Part shown: positions 27,088 through 36,966 of the stretch, one piece after another
Numbering within the stretch: the stretch's first letter is position 1
How the letters are laid out: every line of letters begins with the position of its first letter
Origin: CAWGXG01 sp963826505
Lineage (GTDB): Bacteria; Chloroflexota; Anaerolineae; Aggregatilineales; Aggregatilineaceae
NCBI GenBank assembly: GCA_963826505.1
Contig: CAWGXG010000008.1
Coordinates: 496,001-560,000 of the forward strand
DNA: 64,000 nucleotides
Direction: 5' to 3'
Notes under the pieces: generated by a model
Databases searched by the model: none
Told to the model about the DNA's origin: nothing
The model's input: only the letters and a program-made list of their open reading frames with translations
Program-made: the position numbers and the translations under genes

Positions 27088-30000
27088 TTATGGTATTTCG
27101 TCGCGCGGGCTGTAGTCCATCGAAAATGCGCTGACTCGCACCTGCACACCTTGCCCTGATACCAACAGGATCAGTGTGACAGGCTCGCCCTGGGGAAATA
27201 GGAAAACCGAATCGCCCAGCCAACGGTCATCTACGAAAAAGCTCAACGTAGAAGCATCCGATCGCCGTACCGACAGGGTGACTTGCGGGTTTTGCTGTGG
27301 AAATTCCGTAGACGGACGGAACCGCCCATTCTGGTTCATGCCAAGCCGGATCAGGCTGGTGCCAGCTAACTGCACCTGGCCGATCGTGCTTTGTCCGTCA
27401 CTATTTTCCGCGCCCAGGCCGAACGCCACATTGCCATTTGCCAGCGCCGCCTGATCGTAACCCAACAATTCAAATACCGCATCCGCGCGACGTAATGTGT
27501 TGGAAGCGCCCGGTTGTAGCAGTACGCTAAGCAAATCGGGCGGGAGGCTGACGATCGTTTCGCTGCTGCCGCTGCCGGACAGCAACCAGGTTCCATCCGC
27601 TCCCGGAACGAACGCGTTTGCCGGGCCGGGGCGGTTATCCGCAGGAAGCGCCGCCAACGCGATCAATAGGTCGGTGATAGGGCTGCCCTGCGGGGCGAGG
27701 GCTACCGGCGCGGGCGTGCGGGTGGGAATTAACGTGCTGGTCAGGAACAAGGTCGGCGTGAGCGAGGGCGTCACTGGCTCTGTTGGTTCGAGCGTAGGTG
27801 TGGCTGAGGGCGGAATCGCCGTCGTCGTCGGTGTGAATGTGGGAGGCAGTGGCGTGACGGTCGCTGTCGCCGCCGGTGCTTTAGTGGGTGCGGGCGATGT
27901 CGTTGCAGCCGGTGGAACGAGCGCCGTCTGAGTGCCGGCGCCGGGGAGTGCCAGAGCGACGTCGGCAGTCGGCGATTGTCCTGTCTCCACCGTGGCGGGC
28001 GATTTTGAGCCGCCCAAGGCGTGCATAACGGCGAGACCAGCAGCTACGATCAAAGCCAGAGTGACCACGGCAATGATCCAGTTCCAGGGTAATTCGCTCC
28101 GGCGCGGCGTGTCCGCGGGTGCGACCGCGTCCGCTTCCTGATCGTCAAGAAGAAAGGCTGGCGAGGCGTCGGGCGCGTGGTGCTCCACGTCCTCGATAGT
28201 GATCATCTCATCTTCCACCTCATCCGGTGGAAGATGCTGGGTTAATGTTTCCCAGTGACGGAATAGCGGGTAGGCCGGATGGCGCGTGATAAACAGGCCT
28301 GCGAAGTGCCGGTTGAATGCGGCCAACTTTTCGCGGCGGTTCAGGCGTTGCGTGACGTAGGTATCGAGTACGGCCTGATAGGTGTCTTCCCACTGCCGGA
28401 CCTGATGCGCGTGGTCGGGGCCAAGAGCATTCAGCGTGCCCGCAACAATATCGGCATGGGCTTGTGCCAGGGCGGGATCGGGCTTGTCGCCGGTTGTGGC
28501 GGCACCCTGTTCAATGAGCAACCGTTTCTGGTGCAGATCTGCCGCCGTGTCGCGTAGCATGGTGACCCAGGTGACGAAGCGCTCAATATCAAGCGGTGCG
28601 GCTTCTATCGTGCGCTGAATGTTGTTTAGCGCCCCATCCAGTGCTTGACGTGCCGCGTAGAAATCGCCGTCGGTCCAGCTTTGGACGGCATCGGTGATCA
28701 GCTCGACGGCCTGCTGCGCTCCGACCAACACATCTCCAGCCAGGGGCGCGTTGAGCGCGGAGCGCACACCGTCCAGGTCTTGCGGGCTCGATACGGCACT
28801 CAGCGCCTGCTGTGCGCGCTGGACCAGACGCCGCGCCGTCAGGCCGCGATCCAGGATCTGGAACACGCGGTGGGTACGCTCGCCTTCGGCGCATTTTTCG
28901 GCGGCGTTGCGCCAGAAATCGGCCTCGTCGAGATCGTCATCTAGCAGCGCGAGAATGCCGCGCATCGCGTAATGCAGATACAGCGCACGCCATCCGGCGC
29001 TGCTGCTCTCGCGCATGTAGGCCACGAGTTCCCGGCTCATCGCGCGGAGATACAGCGTCGTATTCGGCATCTGCGCGGCAAACGTTTGGCGTTCGTGTTC
29101 TTCTTCGCTCAGCAGCACGGCCAACGCCTGAGTCTCGGCCCGGTCGGTGCGCTGCGTGTCGTGTTGCCCATCCTCGGCCAGCCAGCGATCGAGAATTTCG
29201 CCCAGGTGTTTCAGGCGGTTTGCCGCCAGCCGTTCGCCATCGGTTGTGGCGAGATCATAGGCCTGACGCCCGCATTCGATCGCACGCAATCCGTCGCCCT
29301 GATCCCAGGCTTGCAGCCCTTCGATCAGCTTGTCGGCCAGCGGCGCGTTGGGGCTAAGACGCTCGGTGAAGGGGACATCCGGCAGCCGGTTGGCCAACGT
29401 GCCCAGCCAGGCCGCGATCTGCTCGTTGATGGGACGAATCGTGTCGGCGGTGTCGCGTAACGCGTCAATGGTCGGTTGGTGGCGTCCCAGTGCCAGCGAA
29501 TTGATGACCGTGGTCCAACCCTCGGCGGCATGTTGGACGGCGCTGGCAGCACTGTGAAGCTGCTCGTCGGACAGGTCTTGCAAGTAGGGGGCGAGAAAAT
29601 CCTGAACGTCGGCAAACCATTCTGCGAGATTGACGCCGTCGTTGCGCGGTTTGAACTGCGTCAGGGCGGCGATCGCCTGCCGGACCTCTTCGAAATAATC
29701 TTTCAGGGTGTCAAAATGCGGCGACGTGGGATCGATCATAGCGGCACGTGCCAGCAGGTCGCGCGCGTGAGGGGCATCGCCAAAAACGTAATGTCCCAAT
29801 TCCTCAAGACGATCACTGATCTCGTTGGCAGCATGGCGAGCGCGTTCAACCGAGGCACTGGCTGTTTCCCGCGTCGATCGGTCGGTGATACCGTTGAGAG
29901 ACTCTTGCAGGCGGTCGAGTGCAGCCGCTGCCTCTTGATAGATGACTTGCAGCCCGGTCAGGCCGGGCAGCGGTGTGACGGACAAATCTCGCTCGACACC

Positions 30001-31392
30001 GTCCAAAATTCGCTGTACGGCGGCAAAATCGGGCGTATTTTGCAGCAAGTGGCGTACGCGAACGAGATGCGGGCGCAGCAAAACGACGCTTGGTACATGT
30101 GCGGCAAGTTGTTCGGCCAGCAGCCATTGGGCCAGCCGGGCATTGGTACGTGTTTCGGAAGTTGAGAGCAGCAGTTGTCCCGAAGCAGGCGCGTCGCCTT
30201 TGAACAACGGATCAAGCGCGTTTAGAAAACTGTCGGGCGGGGGCGTGATCTGCAATTCCTCAAGCAGAGACGCCGCTGCGATCAGGTAACGCACCAGCGG
30301 CTCGTTGACCTCGTCCACATGCTGCAGCAGATCCTGCAACAGCGAAAAGGCACGCGGCCAATTGCCGCTTTCCAGGTAGATGCGGATCGCGTCGAGATCG
30401 GCCTGGATGTGAATTTGCCTGAGGTGGAACGCGATGTCGTGGGCCAGGGTAGTCGCGGCTGGAAAACCGGGGTCCATGGCCAGCGCTTCTTGCAGGTCAG
30501 TGAGCAGTGACTCCAGTTCTTCCTGGCTGGCCGTGGGCCGGACGCGCTTGCGCACGCGGCTGACCATGTCATCGCGCGTCTTTTCGAGCGGCTGACGATA
30601 TTCGGTCAGGGCGTGGCGCAGCTCCAAGATACTCCCAAACCGCCGCCGGGGATCGGGGTGTACCGCCCGTGTGACGATGGCTTGCAGCCGGGCGGCAATG
30701 TGCTCGGCATCCGGGCCAAAGTTGACGAAAAAGCTCTCGCCGTCCTCGCCGTCCACGGCCAGCCGGTTTCCGCCGGTTAAGATGAAAAAGAGCAGCTCGC
30801 CCACCTGGTGCACGTCGGTGGTGCGAGTGATGTTGGGCAGCGCCCCCGGTTCGTCCAGAAATACGGCGTTGCCCCAATCGATTACTTTCAACCGGTAATT
30901 TTCACGATCCCAAAATAAATGTTTGGCATCAACATCGTTGTAGACGACCTGTTTGTTATGGGCGAACGCAAGCAGATCGAGCAAATTGTCGACGATGACC
31001 AGGATCTCAAGCTCCGGGAGTGTGCGCTCTTGTTCGGCCAGTTCGAGCACCAGGGACTCGACGATCGCTCCCTGGGCCAGGTCCATAACAATATAGTCAT
31101 GCGTATGACCGCCAATGCGGAAGGTGCCGCTGCCGCGCAACTCAGTTAATACGGGGTGACCGGCCAGCCGTTCGAGCGCCTGTTTTTCGGTGCGGATGCT
31201 GACTTCCTGGCCTGCCCGCATGGGCGGTGCGTCTTGAGGCGCAGGGCGCTTAATCACAACAGGGCGATCCCCGTCACGGGTATCATAGGCACGGAGTGTT
31301 TCGCCGGAACGACCGCGGGGATAGATGTAGTCGTACCGGTACCGGTTATCAAACAGACTTTCCGTGCGGCGTCCTGGGGGTTGGGCAGACAT
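27088..31392 (-). CDS. giant kinase-like / helical / TM / extracellular-domain protein
   Basis: The protein has 1434 residues from the ATG at 31392 (GGGAG upstream). Residues about 20-285 are protein-kinase-like: PVVIKRP (Lys), catalytic loop YNDVDAKHLFWD, and KVIDWGNA in place of DFG. Residues 290 to about 1130 are helical and TPR-like. One TM, WNWIIAVVTLALIVAAGLAV, is followed by a Thr/Pro linker and about 200 residues of beta-rich extracellular domain (jelly-roll-like: TLSVRRSDASTLSFFVDDRW). The likely layout is a transmembrane receptor-like kinase. Function and substrate are unknown. The gene is divergent from a SARP-type regulator. Confidence 0.68.
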   Translation of the reverse strand: MSAQPPGRRTESLFDNRYRYDYIYPRGRSGETLRAYDTRDGDRPVVIKRPAPQDAPPMRAGQEVSIRTEKQALERLAGHPVLTELRGSGTFRIGGHTHDYIVMDLAQGAIVESLVLELAEQERTLPELEILVIVDNLLDLLAFAHNKQVVYNDVDAKHLFWDRENYRLKVIDWGNAVFLDEPGALPNITRTTDVHQVGELLFFILTGGNRLAVDGEDGESFFVNFGPDAEHIAARLQAIVTRAVHPDPRRRFGSILELRHALTEYRQPLEKTRDDMVSRVRKRVRPTASQEELESLLTDLQEALAMDPGFPAATTLAHDIAFHLRQIHIQADLDAIRIYLESGNWPRAFSLLQDLLQHVDEVNEPLVRYLIAAASLLEELQITPPPDSFLNALDPLFKGDAPASGQLLLSTSETRTNARLAQWLLAEQLAAHVPSVVLLRPHLVRVRHLLQNTPDFAAVQRILDGVERDLSVTPLPGLTGLQVIYQEAAAALDRLQESLNGITDRSTRETASASVERARHAANEISDRLEELGHYVFGDAPHARDLLARAAMIDPTSPHFDTLKDYFEEVRQAIAALTQFKPRNDGVNLAEWFADVQDFLAPYLQDLSDEQLHSAASAVQHAAEGWTTVINSLALGRHQPTIDALRDTADTIRPINEQIAAWLGTLANRLPDVPFTERLSPNAPLADKLIEGLQAWDQGDGLRAIECGRQAYDLATTDGERLAANRLKHLGEILDRWLAEDGQHDTQRTDRAETQALAVLLSEEEHERQTFAAQMPNTTLYLRAMSRELVAYMRESSSAGWRALYLHYAMRGILALLDDDLDEADFWRNAAEKCAEGERTHRVFQILDRGLTARRLVQRAQQALSAVSSPQDLDGVRSALNAPLAGDVLVGAQQAVELITDAVQSWTDGDFYAARQALDGALNNIQRTIEAAPLDIERFVTWVTMLRDTAADLHQKRLLIEQGAATTGDKPDPALAQAHADIVAGTLNALGPDHAHQVRQWEDTYQAVLDTYVTQRLNRREKLAAFNRHFAGLFITRHPAYPLFRHWETLTQHLPPDEVEDEMITIEDVEHHAPDASPAFLLDDQEADAVAPADTPRRSELPWNWIIAVVTLALIVAAGLAVMHALGGSKSPATVETGQSPTADVALALPGAGTQTALVPPAATTSPAPTKAPAATATVTPLPPTFTPTTTAIPPSATPTLEPTEPVTPSLTPTLFLTSTLIPTRTPAPVALAPQGSPITDLLIALAALPADNRPGPANAFVPGADGTWLLSGSGSSETIVSLPPDLLSVLLQPGASNTLRRADAVFELLGYDQAALANGNVAFGLGAENSDGQSTIGQVQLAGTSLIRLGMNQNGRFRPSTEFPQQNPQVTLSVRRSDASTLSFFVDDRWLGDSVFLFPQGEPVTLILLVSGQGVQVRVSAFSMDYSPRDEIP

Positions 31393-31609
31393 GCGAGACT
31401 CCCGACACACACTGGTCAACTGGGATGATCGTGAACTCCCACGATCACATTTGGGTCATCGTCGCCCCTATTGTACGCGGCGGCGGGCAGGAATACCAAA
31501 CGGGGCGCGGAGGTCATTGATTCTCGAAAAAAAACGCTTCGTGTTACAGTCTACATGGGACTGAACTTGGAGTACGCGGGTCGGTCATTACACGGGACTG
31601 AATGAGTTC

Positions 31610-34600
31610 ATGCCGCCTTCACCATCGTTTGAACTATATGTCTTTGGTCCGGCGCGTCTATGTGTCGATGGCGCGGCGCTGAGCTTGCCGCCGCAGCCAG
31701 CGGTATTGAGCGCGTTTCTGGTACTCAACCGCCAGCGGCGGATTACACGCGAAGAAGTGCAAACGGCCTTCTGGCCCGATGCTGAGCCAGCTAAAGCCCA
31801 GGAACGGCTGCGCCGCACGCTGTATTTGCTGCGCCAGACGGTGTCGCCTTTTGCCGACCTCGTCGCGGCGGAAGGTACCGAGTTGGCGATCGCGCCGGAT
31901 GTGCGGCTGTGGGTGGATTATGACGCGTTCGAGTCGGCCCTGCTGGACGCATACCGCACTGATCCGCCTCATCGCCAATCGCTTCAGGCGGCGATTGACC
32001 TCTACCACGACGATCTCCTCAAAGACGTCTACGCCGATTGGGTGTTGTTGGAACGCGAACACGCGCGCCAGCGCTTCCTGACGGCCCTGCGCCAACTGGT
32101 CAGCCTATGTCTGACTGATGCGGACTGGTCCGCGGCTATCGAGTACGCGCACCGTTTGCTGGAGCTGGATCCGTTCCAGGAGATTGCCTACCGTGCGCTC
32201 ATGACCGCTTACGCGGCGACGGGCGATCGCAGCGCGGCCCTACGGCAGTATCAGCAGTGTGCCCAACTGCTGCGCGAGGAATTGGACACGGACCCGCTGC
32301 CCGAGACCATTCAACTCTACGAAGACATTCGCCAGGGGAGGGGCGTGCAGGTCTTCCCGGCAGTTACCGCTGCTGCGCCCGCTCCGCGGACGCCTTCTGA
32401 TCTGCAATCGGTACCACTTGTTGGGCGCGATCGCGAACTGGCTGAGATCGCTGCCGAATGGCAGGTGTGCCGCAGTGGAAACAGCCGGTTGGTGCTGCTC
32501 ACCGGGCCAGCTGGTATGGGCAAAACGCGACTCGTTGATGAGGCCGTGGCGCGTATTCCCGGGCGGGGCGTAACAGTTATCTCCGGAAATTGTTATGCGA
32601 TGGAGGCTGGTACGCCCTACCAGCTTATTTCCGAATGGATGCTGAGAGCCGCCGAACGTGTGATGCCCCGGCTCAGTGTGGCTACCCGGGTTGATCTGGC
32701 GCAGCTTGTGCCCGCGTTTCAGCCGCAGGCCGCGCCAGTGATCGCCGTAGGAAGCGCGAGTCTGCCGGATGTCGCCGTGCGCCTGCAAGAAGCTGTTACG
32801 CAGGTGATCCGGCTGCTGGCGGCCCAAGACAACGGATTGTGGCTGGTGGCCGAAGATCTCCATTGGGCTGACCCGGCCAGCCTGGCCTGCCTGAATCACG
32901 CACTGCGACGCTGTCGCGATCTGCCGTTGATGGTCCTGGCGACGCTGCGCGATGAGGAAGTGTCGTTCGACTCGCCTTTGATGGATTGGCCCACGAGTTC
33001 TGTTCACGCGCCTGCCCCTACCACGCTGATTCAACTGCCTCCCTTACTGCCCGACCAACTGCGTCATCTTTTGGGCGGACTGCTGGGCGATGATGCCAAC
33101 CGTTTGACGGATTGGCTGCATCAGGAGACGGCAGGCAATCCTTTGTTTGTCGTGGAGACGCTGCGGGCTATGATCGAGCAGGGAGCTCTCGTGACGGAAT
33201 CTGAAGGCATATGGCGGCTGCGAGGTCCGGTGATGGCCCAGCAAGCCGATCTCCCGATGTCGGATGTCGTGCTGCGGGTGCTGCGTGGGCGTATCCGGCG
33301 CTTGTCGCGGCCAGCGCAAGATGTTCTCACGGCAGCCGCCGTGATCGAACACAATATCGAGGAGCGCCTGCTGGCGCAGCTCGTCGATCCGGCGATGGCG
33401 TTTGATTTGGTGCTGGACGAACTCTTGACAGCGTATGTGTTGGAGGAGTCCGCGCCGGGTGTGTACCAGTTTGCGCACATCAAAGTGCGCGAAGTGATTT
33501 ATGCCGATACCAGCACGCCGCGCCGACGTTTCTACCATCGCCGTGTGGCCGAGTTGCTTGCTCAGCGATCGGCGTCCGATCGTCTGGCAGATATGTCAAA
33601 GCTGGCCTATCACTACACTCAGGCGCGCGTGTGGACTCCGGCCCTGCTGCACGGTTGGCGCGCGGCCCAGACTGCCATGAAAGCAGGCGCGCTGGCTGAG
33701 GCGAACCGCTATGCGGAACAGGCCCAGCGCATTCTTGATGAGCATGAAGATGAGCTTAACTCTGCTGAATTCCCCGTGCCGTTAGCTGCGATTCGCTTCG
33801 ATGTGCTGGCCTTGCGGGCGGAGTTCCGCCGTCAGGCGGCAACAGCGGGCCTGTATTACCCACCGGATCTGATGGCTGAGATCGAGAGTCTGCTGCCCGA
33901 CATTGATGAATCACGGCGGGCTCAGGCGGCGCTGCAAAAAGCGATTCATTTGTCTGGGCAGGGCGATCTGTCTGGAGCTAGAGAGGCGGCGGACAGCAGC
34001 CGCGCCTTGTATGTCGCGTTGGGCGACCGATGGGGCGAGTTTCGTGCCATCCAGCACCAGATCGACGTGGCCTATCGGGCCGGCGACATGGTGGCGATTC
34101 GCCGCCTGTCGGACGATTTGCGCGCGGTGAGCGCGTCGGTCGAACGCGCAGAGGTCGATCAGGCACTCGCTTATACCGAGATGCGCCTGGCGGTCTACGA
34201 AGCGGACTGGCTATCGGTCCTGAGCAAAGCGGAGAAATTGTCTTCCCCTAAGAGACCGTACGATCCGGTGCTGGCCTGGTCGGCACTGACCAATTTAGGG
34301 CTGGCCTATCTGAAGCTGGGAGCCTATGACCGGGCGTATGGCGTGGCCCAACAGGCTGTAGAGGCCAGCGAAGATGCGGGTGTGTTAGGTTTAGGCGCGC
34401 GTGTGCTGCTGGCTCGGTTGGAATTCCAGCGTGGTCAGTTGGACGCGGCGCGAACGCTGCTGCTCGATCTGCTGGAGACGCCCGATCCTCTGATGGGGGA
34501 GAGCGAGGTCGTGGCCCCAGCGCTGGCGTTAGTTCGTTGCTGCGCGGCAGCCGGGGATGAGCCGGGTGCGACGCGTTGGGCGCGGCGCGCCGGGCAGGCG

Positions 34601-34987
34601 GTCAGCCGCGTGCGCTTGCCGATTCTGTTCCCGCTTTCTCAGATTGCCAGAGCACTCGCCCATATCGCGGGTGGGCGATATGCCGAGGCCAGCAAATGTC
34701 TGCGTTCACCGCTGGAGTGGGTGCTGCTGTTGGAAGACACGTCACCGCAGGAGATTTTCGCCCTGCGCGCGATTGCCGCGCGCGGAACCGGCGACGAGGT
34801 GGCGGCGGAAGACTGGCGGCAGCGTGCGGCAGCCGCTGTTCAGCAGCAGGCCGCGTGCATCGATGATGCGCAGTTCCGCGAGACATTCCTCAACGACGTG
34901 CCCTTGCACCGTTTCATCCGAAATATGCAGACGATCACACCCTGGACGCTGCGCGAAATGACCGTGATCCCCGATAGTCATCACTGA
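31610..34987 (+). CDS. SARP/AfsR-type regulator: BTAD plus AAA ATPase plus TPR
   Basis: The protein has 1125 residues. The N-terminal winged helix (FELYVFGPARLCVDGAAL) and BTAD helical repeat (about 97-245, with VLLEREHARQRFL) are followed by an AAA/STAND ATPase. Walker A is GPAGMGKT near residues 298-305 and Walker B is VAEDLHWAD near 411. The remaining 600 residues are TPR-like helical repeats. Such proteins are ATP-controlled transcription activators. The divergent kinase-like operon shares its 217-base upstream region and is a likely target, by position only. The ribosome site is poor. Confidence 0.85.
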   Translation: MPPSPSFELYVFGPARLCVDGAALSLPPQPAVLSAFLVLNRQRRITREEVQTAFWPDAEPAKAQERLRRTLYLLRQTVSPFADLVAAEGTELAIAPDVRLWVDYDAFESALLDAYRTDPPHRQSLQAAIDLYHDDLLKDVYADWVLLEREHARQRFLTALRQLVSLCLTDADWSAAIEYAHRLLELDPFQEIAYRALMTAYAATGDRSAALRQYQQCAQLLREELDTDPLPETIQLYEDIRQGRGVQVFPAVTAAAPAPRTPSDLQSVPLVGRDRELAEIAAEWQVCRSGNSRLVLLTGPAGMGKTRLVDEAVARIPGRGVTVISGNCYAMEAGTPYQLISEWMLRAAERVMPRLSVATRVDLAQLVPAFQPQAAPVIAVGSASLPDVAVRLQEAVTQVIRLLAAQDNGLWLVAEDLHWADPASLACLNHALRRCRDLPLMVLATLRDEEVSFDSPLMDWPTSSVHAPAPTTLIQLPPLLPDQLRHLLGGLLGDDANRLTDWLHQETAGNPLFVVETLRAMIEQGALVTESEGIWRLRGPVMAQQADLPMSDVVLRVLRGRIRRLSRPAQDVLTAAAVIEHNIEERLLAQLVDPAMAFDLVLDELLTAYVLEESAPGVYQFAHIKVREVIYADTSTPRRRFYHRRVAELLAQRSASDRLADMSKLAYHYTQARVWTPALLHGWRAAQTAMKAGALAEANRYAEQAQRILDEHEDELNSAEFPVPLAAIRFDVLALRAEFRRQAATAGLYYPPDLMAEIESLLPDIDESRRAQAALQKAIHLSGQGDLSGAREAADSSRALYVALGDRWGEFRAIQHQIDVAYRAGDMVAIRRLSDDLRAVSASVERAEVDQALAYTEMRLAVYEADWLSVLSKAEKLSSPKRPYDPVLAWSALTNLGLAYLKLGAYDRAYGVAQQAVEASEDAGVLGLGARVLLARLEFQRGQLDAARTLLLDLLETPDPLMGESEVVAPALALVRCCAAAGDEPGATRWARRAGQAVSRVRLPILFPLSQIARALAHIAGGRYAEASKCLRSPLEWVLLLEDTSPQEIFALRAIAARGTGDEVAAEDWRQRAAAAVQQQAACIDDAQFRETFLNDVPLHRFIRNMQTITPWTLREMTVIPDSHH

Positions 34988-35072
34988 CATGCAGGTCGTG
35001 GTCACGCTGCAGTCACGAACGCGCGTTATCCTAACCTCAAATTGTATTGTGATGTCATTGGGGAGGCGCTAT

Positions 35073-35300
35073 ATGCGGCGGACGACGAGCGATTATGAAG
35101 CGGCTACATTTGTGATACGGCTGTGGCGGGAAACTCCCGAAGAGAATCCCGAAGAACGCCCCTGGCGTGGAACGGCGGTCCATGTCCAGTCGGGGACTGA
35201 GCGCAACGTACAAGGATTAGAGGATCTGTTGAGCTTTATGCAGTTATGGGTCACGACACCAAGCGCGGAAGATGATGTTATGCTGACCAGCGGCGGTTAG
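35073..35300 (+). CDS. small conserved-looking protein of unknown function
   Basis: The protein has 75 residues from the ATG at 35073, which follows GGGGAGG at good distance; earlier in-frame ATGs lack a ribosome site. The core FVIRLWRETPEE, then WRGTAVHVQSGTER and LEDLLSFMQLW, resembles small proteins I have seen in Chloroflexota and cyanobacteria, without known function. It follows the SARP gene by 85 bases and overlaps the stop of the convergent peptidase by 4 bases. Confidence 0.65.
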   Translation: MRRTTSDYEAATFVIRLWRETPEENPEERPWRGTAVHVQSGTERNVQGLEDLLSFMQLWVTTPSAEDDVMLTSGG

Positions 35301-36463
35301 CCCCATATCCCATTCGCTGCGGCCAGGACCATCATTATGATGTGTGTGAATCCGGCATGCAGCGGCCCGGTTTCGATAAACTCGTCTGGACGGTGGGCAT
35401 GTCCGCCGCGCGTCACGCCGACGGTTACGGTAGGGAGTCCTTGCGACAGCAGCAGGTTGGCATCTGTGCTCCCGGAGTCGAAGGCAGGCTGCAACCCCAC
35501 GGCGCGTGCCGCCGCGCTGGCCAGCTTGACCAGCGGGTGATCGGTGGGAATGCATCCCGCCGGGCGATCGCCCACGACATCGATGGTCACTCCCAGATCG
35601 GCTTCCTCGATATCTGCAGCGGCCTGCCTGACCTGGTTTTCAATATGCGCCAGTGTGGACGGGTTTTCTGATCGCAGGTCGAGATATAGCTCGGCCTCCG
35701 TCGCCAGGCTGTTGACGGTCTGCCCGCCGTTTATCAGGCCAATGTTGTAAGTGGTACGCGGATGGCGGGGCGGGGTGATGGCCAAGATCCGCGATCCGAT
35801 CGCGACCAGCCCATGAATGGCGCTGGTGTTCCCGAAATGCTGCCAACTATGCCCTCCCGGGGCATGGCACGTAATATGCAAGCGGCGGACGGCTATGCCG
35901 GCGTGATAGATATGGCCGAGTGACATGCCTTCGAGGACAATCGCCGCTCCCAGTCGGTTTTGCAGTACGTCCCAAACGGCGCGTATACCTTCCAGATTGC
36001 CCAATCCTTCCTCACGCGTATTGGCGACCAGCCAAATATCCGATTTGGGATGAATGTCGTGGGCGCTCAGCATGTCAAGTAGTGCCAGCAGTGTGGCAAC
36101 CCCCAGACTGTTATCGCCCAGGCCGGGACCGTACACGCGATCGTCCGTATGGCGCACGGTCAAATCGACGTCCGCAGGGAAGACCGTATCAAGATGGGCG
36201 GAGACAAGCAGCGCGGGCTGTGTAGGGTCGCTGCCCGGCCAGCGTCCCATCACGTTGTAAACCTGATCGATGCTCACATCTTCCAGAGCGGATGCCTCAA
36301 ACTGCGCTTTGACAAAGGCGGCTCGGCGCGCTTCGTCAAAGGTAGGCGCTGGTATCTGCTGGATGGAGATAGCGTCTTGTAGCAGGCGGTTGACATCGAT
36401 CTGCTGAGTTAATGCCATCATGAACGGCGATTGGGTGAAATCCTGGAATGTTTGTTCCGGCAT
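35297..36463 (-). CDS. M20/M42-type zinc peptidase
   Basis: The protein has 388 residues. Metal-binding and catalytic motifs are VSAHLDTVFP (His, Asp), GDNSLGVATLL (bridging Asp), NTREEGLGNLEG (catalytic Glu-Glu) and GGHAHRPDEF near the C-terminus. The dimerisation lid (HITCHAPGGHSW) is typical of M20. The order and EEGLGN motif fit tripeptidase T-like or acetylornithine-deacetylase-like members. It probably acts in the cytoplasm on small peptides or amides. Confidence 0.83.
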   Translation of the reverse strand: MPEQTFQDFTQSPFMMALTQQIDVNRLLQDAISIQQIPAPTFDEARRAAFVKAQFEASALEDVSIDQVYNVMGRWPGSDPTQPALLVSAHLDTVFPADVDLTVRHTDDRVYGPGLGDNSLGVATLLALLDMLSAHDIHPKSDIWLVANTREEGLGNLEGIRAVWDVLQNRLGAAIVLEGMSLGHIYHAGIAVRRLHITCHAPGGHSWQHFGNTSAIHGLVAIGSRILAITPPRHPRTTYNIGLINGGQTVNSLATEAELYLDLRSENPSTLAHIENQVRQAAADIEEADLGVTIDVVGDRPAGCIPTDHPLVKLASAAARAVGLQPAFDSGSTDANLLLSQGLPTVTVGVTRGGHAHRPDEFIETGPLHAGFTHIIMMVLAAANGIWG

Positions 36464-36533
36464 GAGCTGTTCTCAGTGCTCTGAAAAGCGTTGTGTTCCA
36501 GCAGGCAAAACGGTGCCTACTCGTGTATGATTA

Positions 36534-36565
36534 TGCCTCATGATGCGTATTTCTGCCTCATCATG
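36534..36565. repeat. direct repeat, 20-base period
   Basis: TGCCTCATGATG and TGCCTCATCATG differ at one base and are 20 bases apart, two turns of the helix. This spacing is usual for operators bound by a dimer or by tandem winged-helix monomers. Confidence 0.4.
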
Positions 36566-36710
36566 AACGCGTACGGTCTCCGTGGTGCGGGTTATCCCAA
36601 ATGAATTAGGGCGACGTGGGATATCTGTGGGTAAAGTTCATGTGCCGAGTGTTAAGACGCAGCTATAACCAACGCCGGAGAATTTAACCAGCATTAACTC
36701 TGAGATCGTG

Positions 36711-36726
36711 CCCCCATATCTGGGGG
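36711..36726. repeat. short inverted repeat
   Basis: CCCCCA and TGGGGG arms with a 4-base spacer. It could be an operator or a small hairpin; no T-tract follows. Confidence 0.35.
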
Positions 36727-36838
36727 ATAATGCTGCGGTAACCGCCATCTGTGCTGCATGTCGACTGCCAGAAAGATGACATAATTTGTTGATTTCTGGA
36801 ACCGGGCTGTTGTTCTGATGTATGGGCCAAAGGGTGGT

Positions 36839-36866
36839 TTGTCATGGGCGATGCAATCACTATAAT
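36839..36866 (+). promoter_or_regulatory. promoter for the degenerate response regulator
   Basis: TTGTCA (36839-36844) and TATAAT (36861-36866) are separated by 16 bases. The start codon is about 100 bases downstream. Confidence 0.6.
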
Positions 36867-36966
36867 CGCCAACTACCAATATTGAATGTTAAAAAGCCAC
36901 ACCGCAGCATTTTGAACCCGCGCCGCCCAGTCGAATTCTACAATTGAACTGTTTGAGGTTACACCT

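Larger units (their letters stand above)
36464..36966. other. 503-base intergenic region with repeats and a promoter
   Basis: No coding frame was recognised. The region holds a 12-base direct repeat (36534-36545 and 36554-36565), an inverted repeat (36711-36726) and a good plus-strand promoter (36839-36866). Confidence 0.5.
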
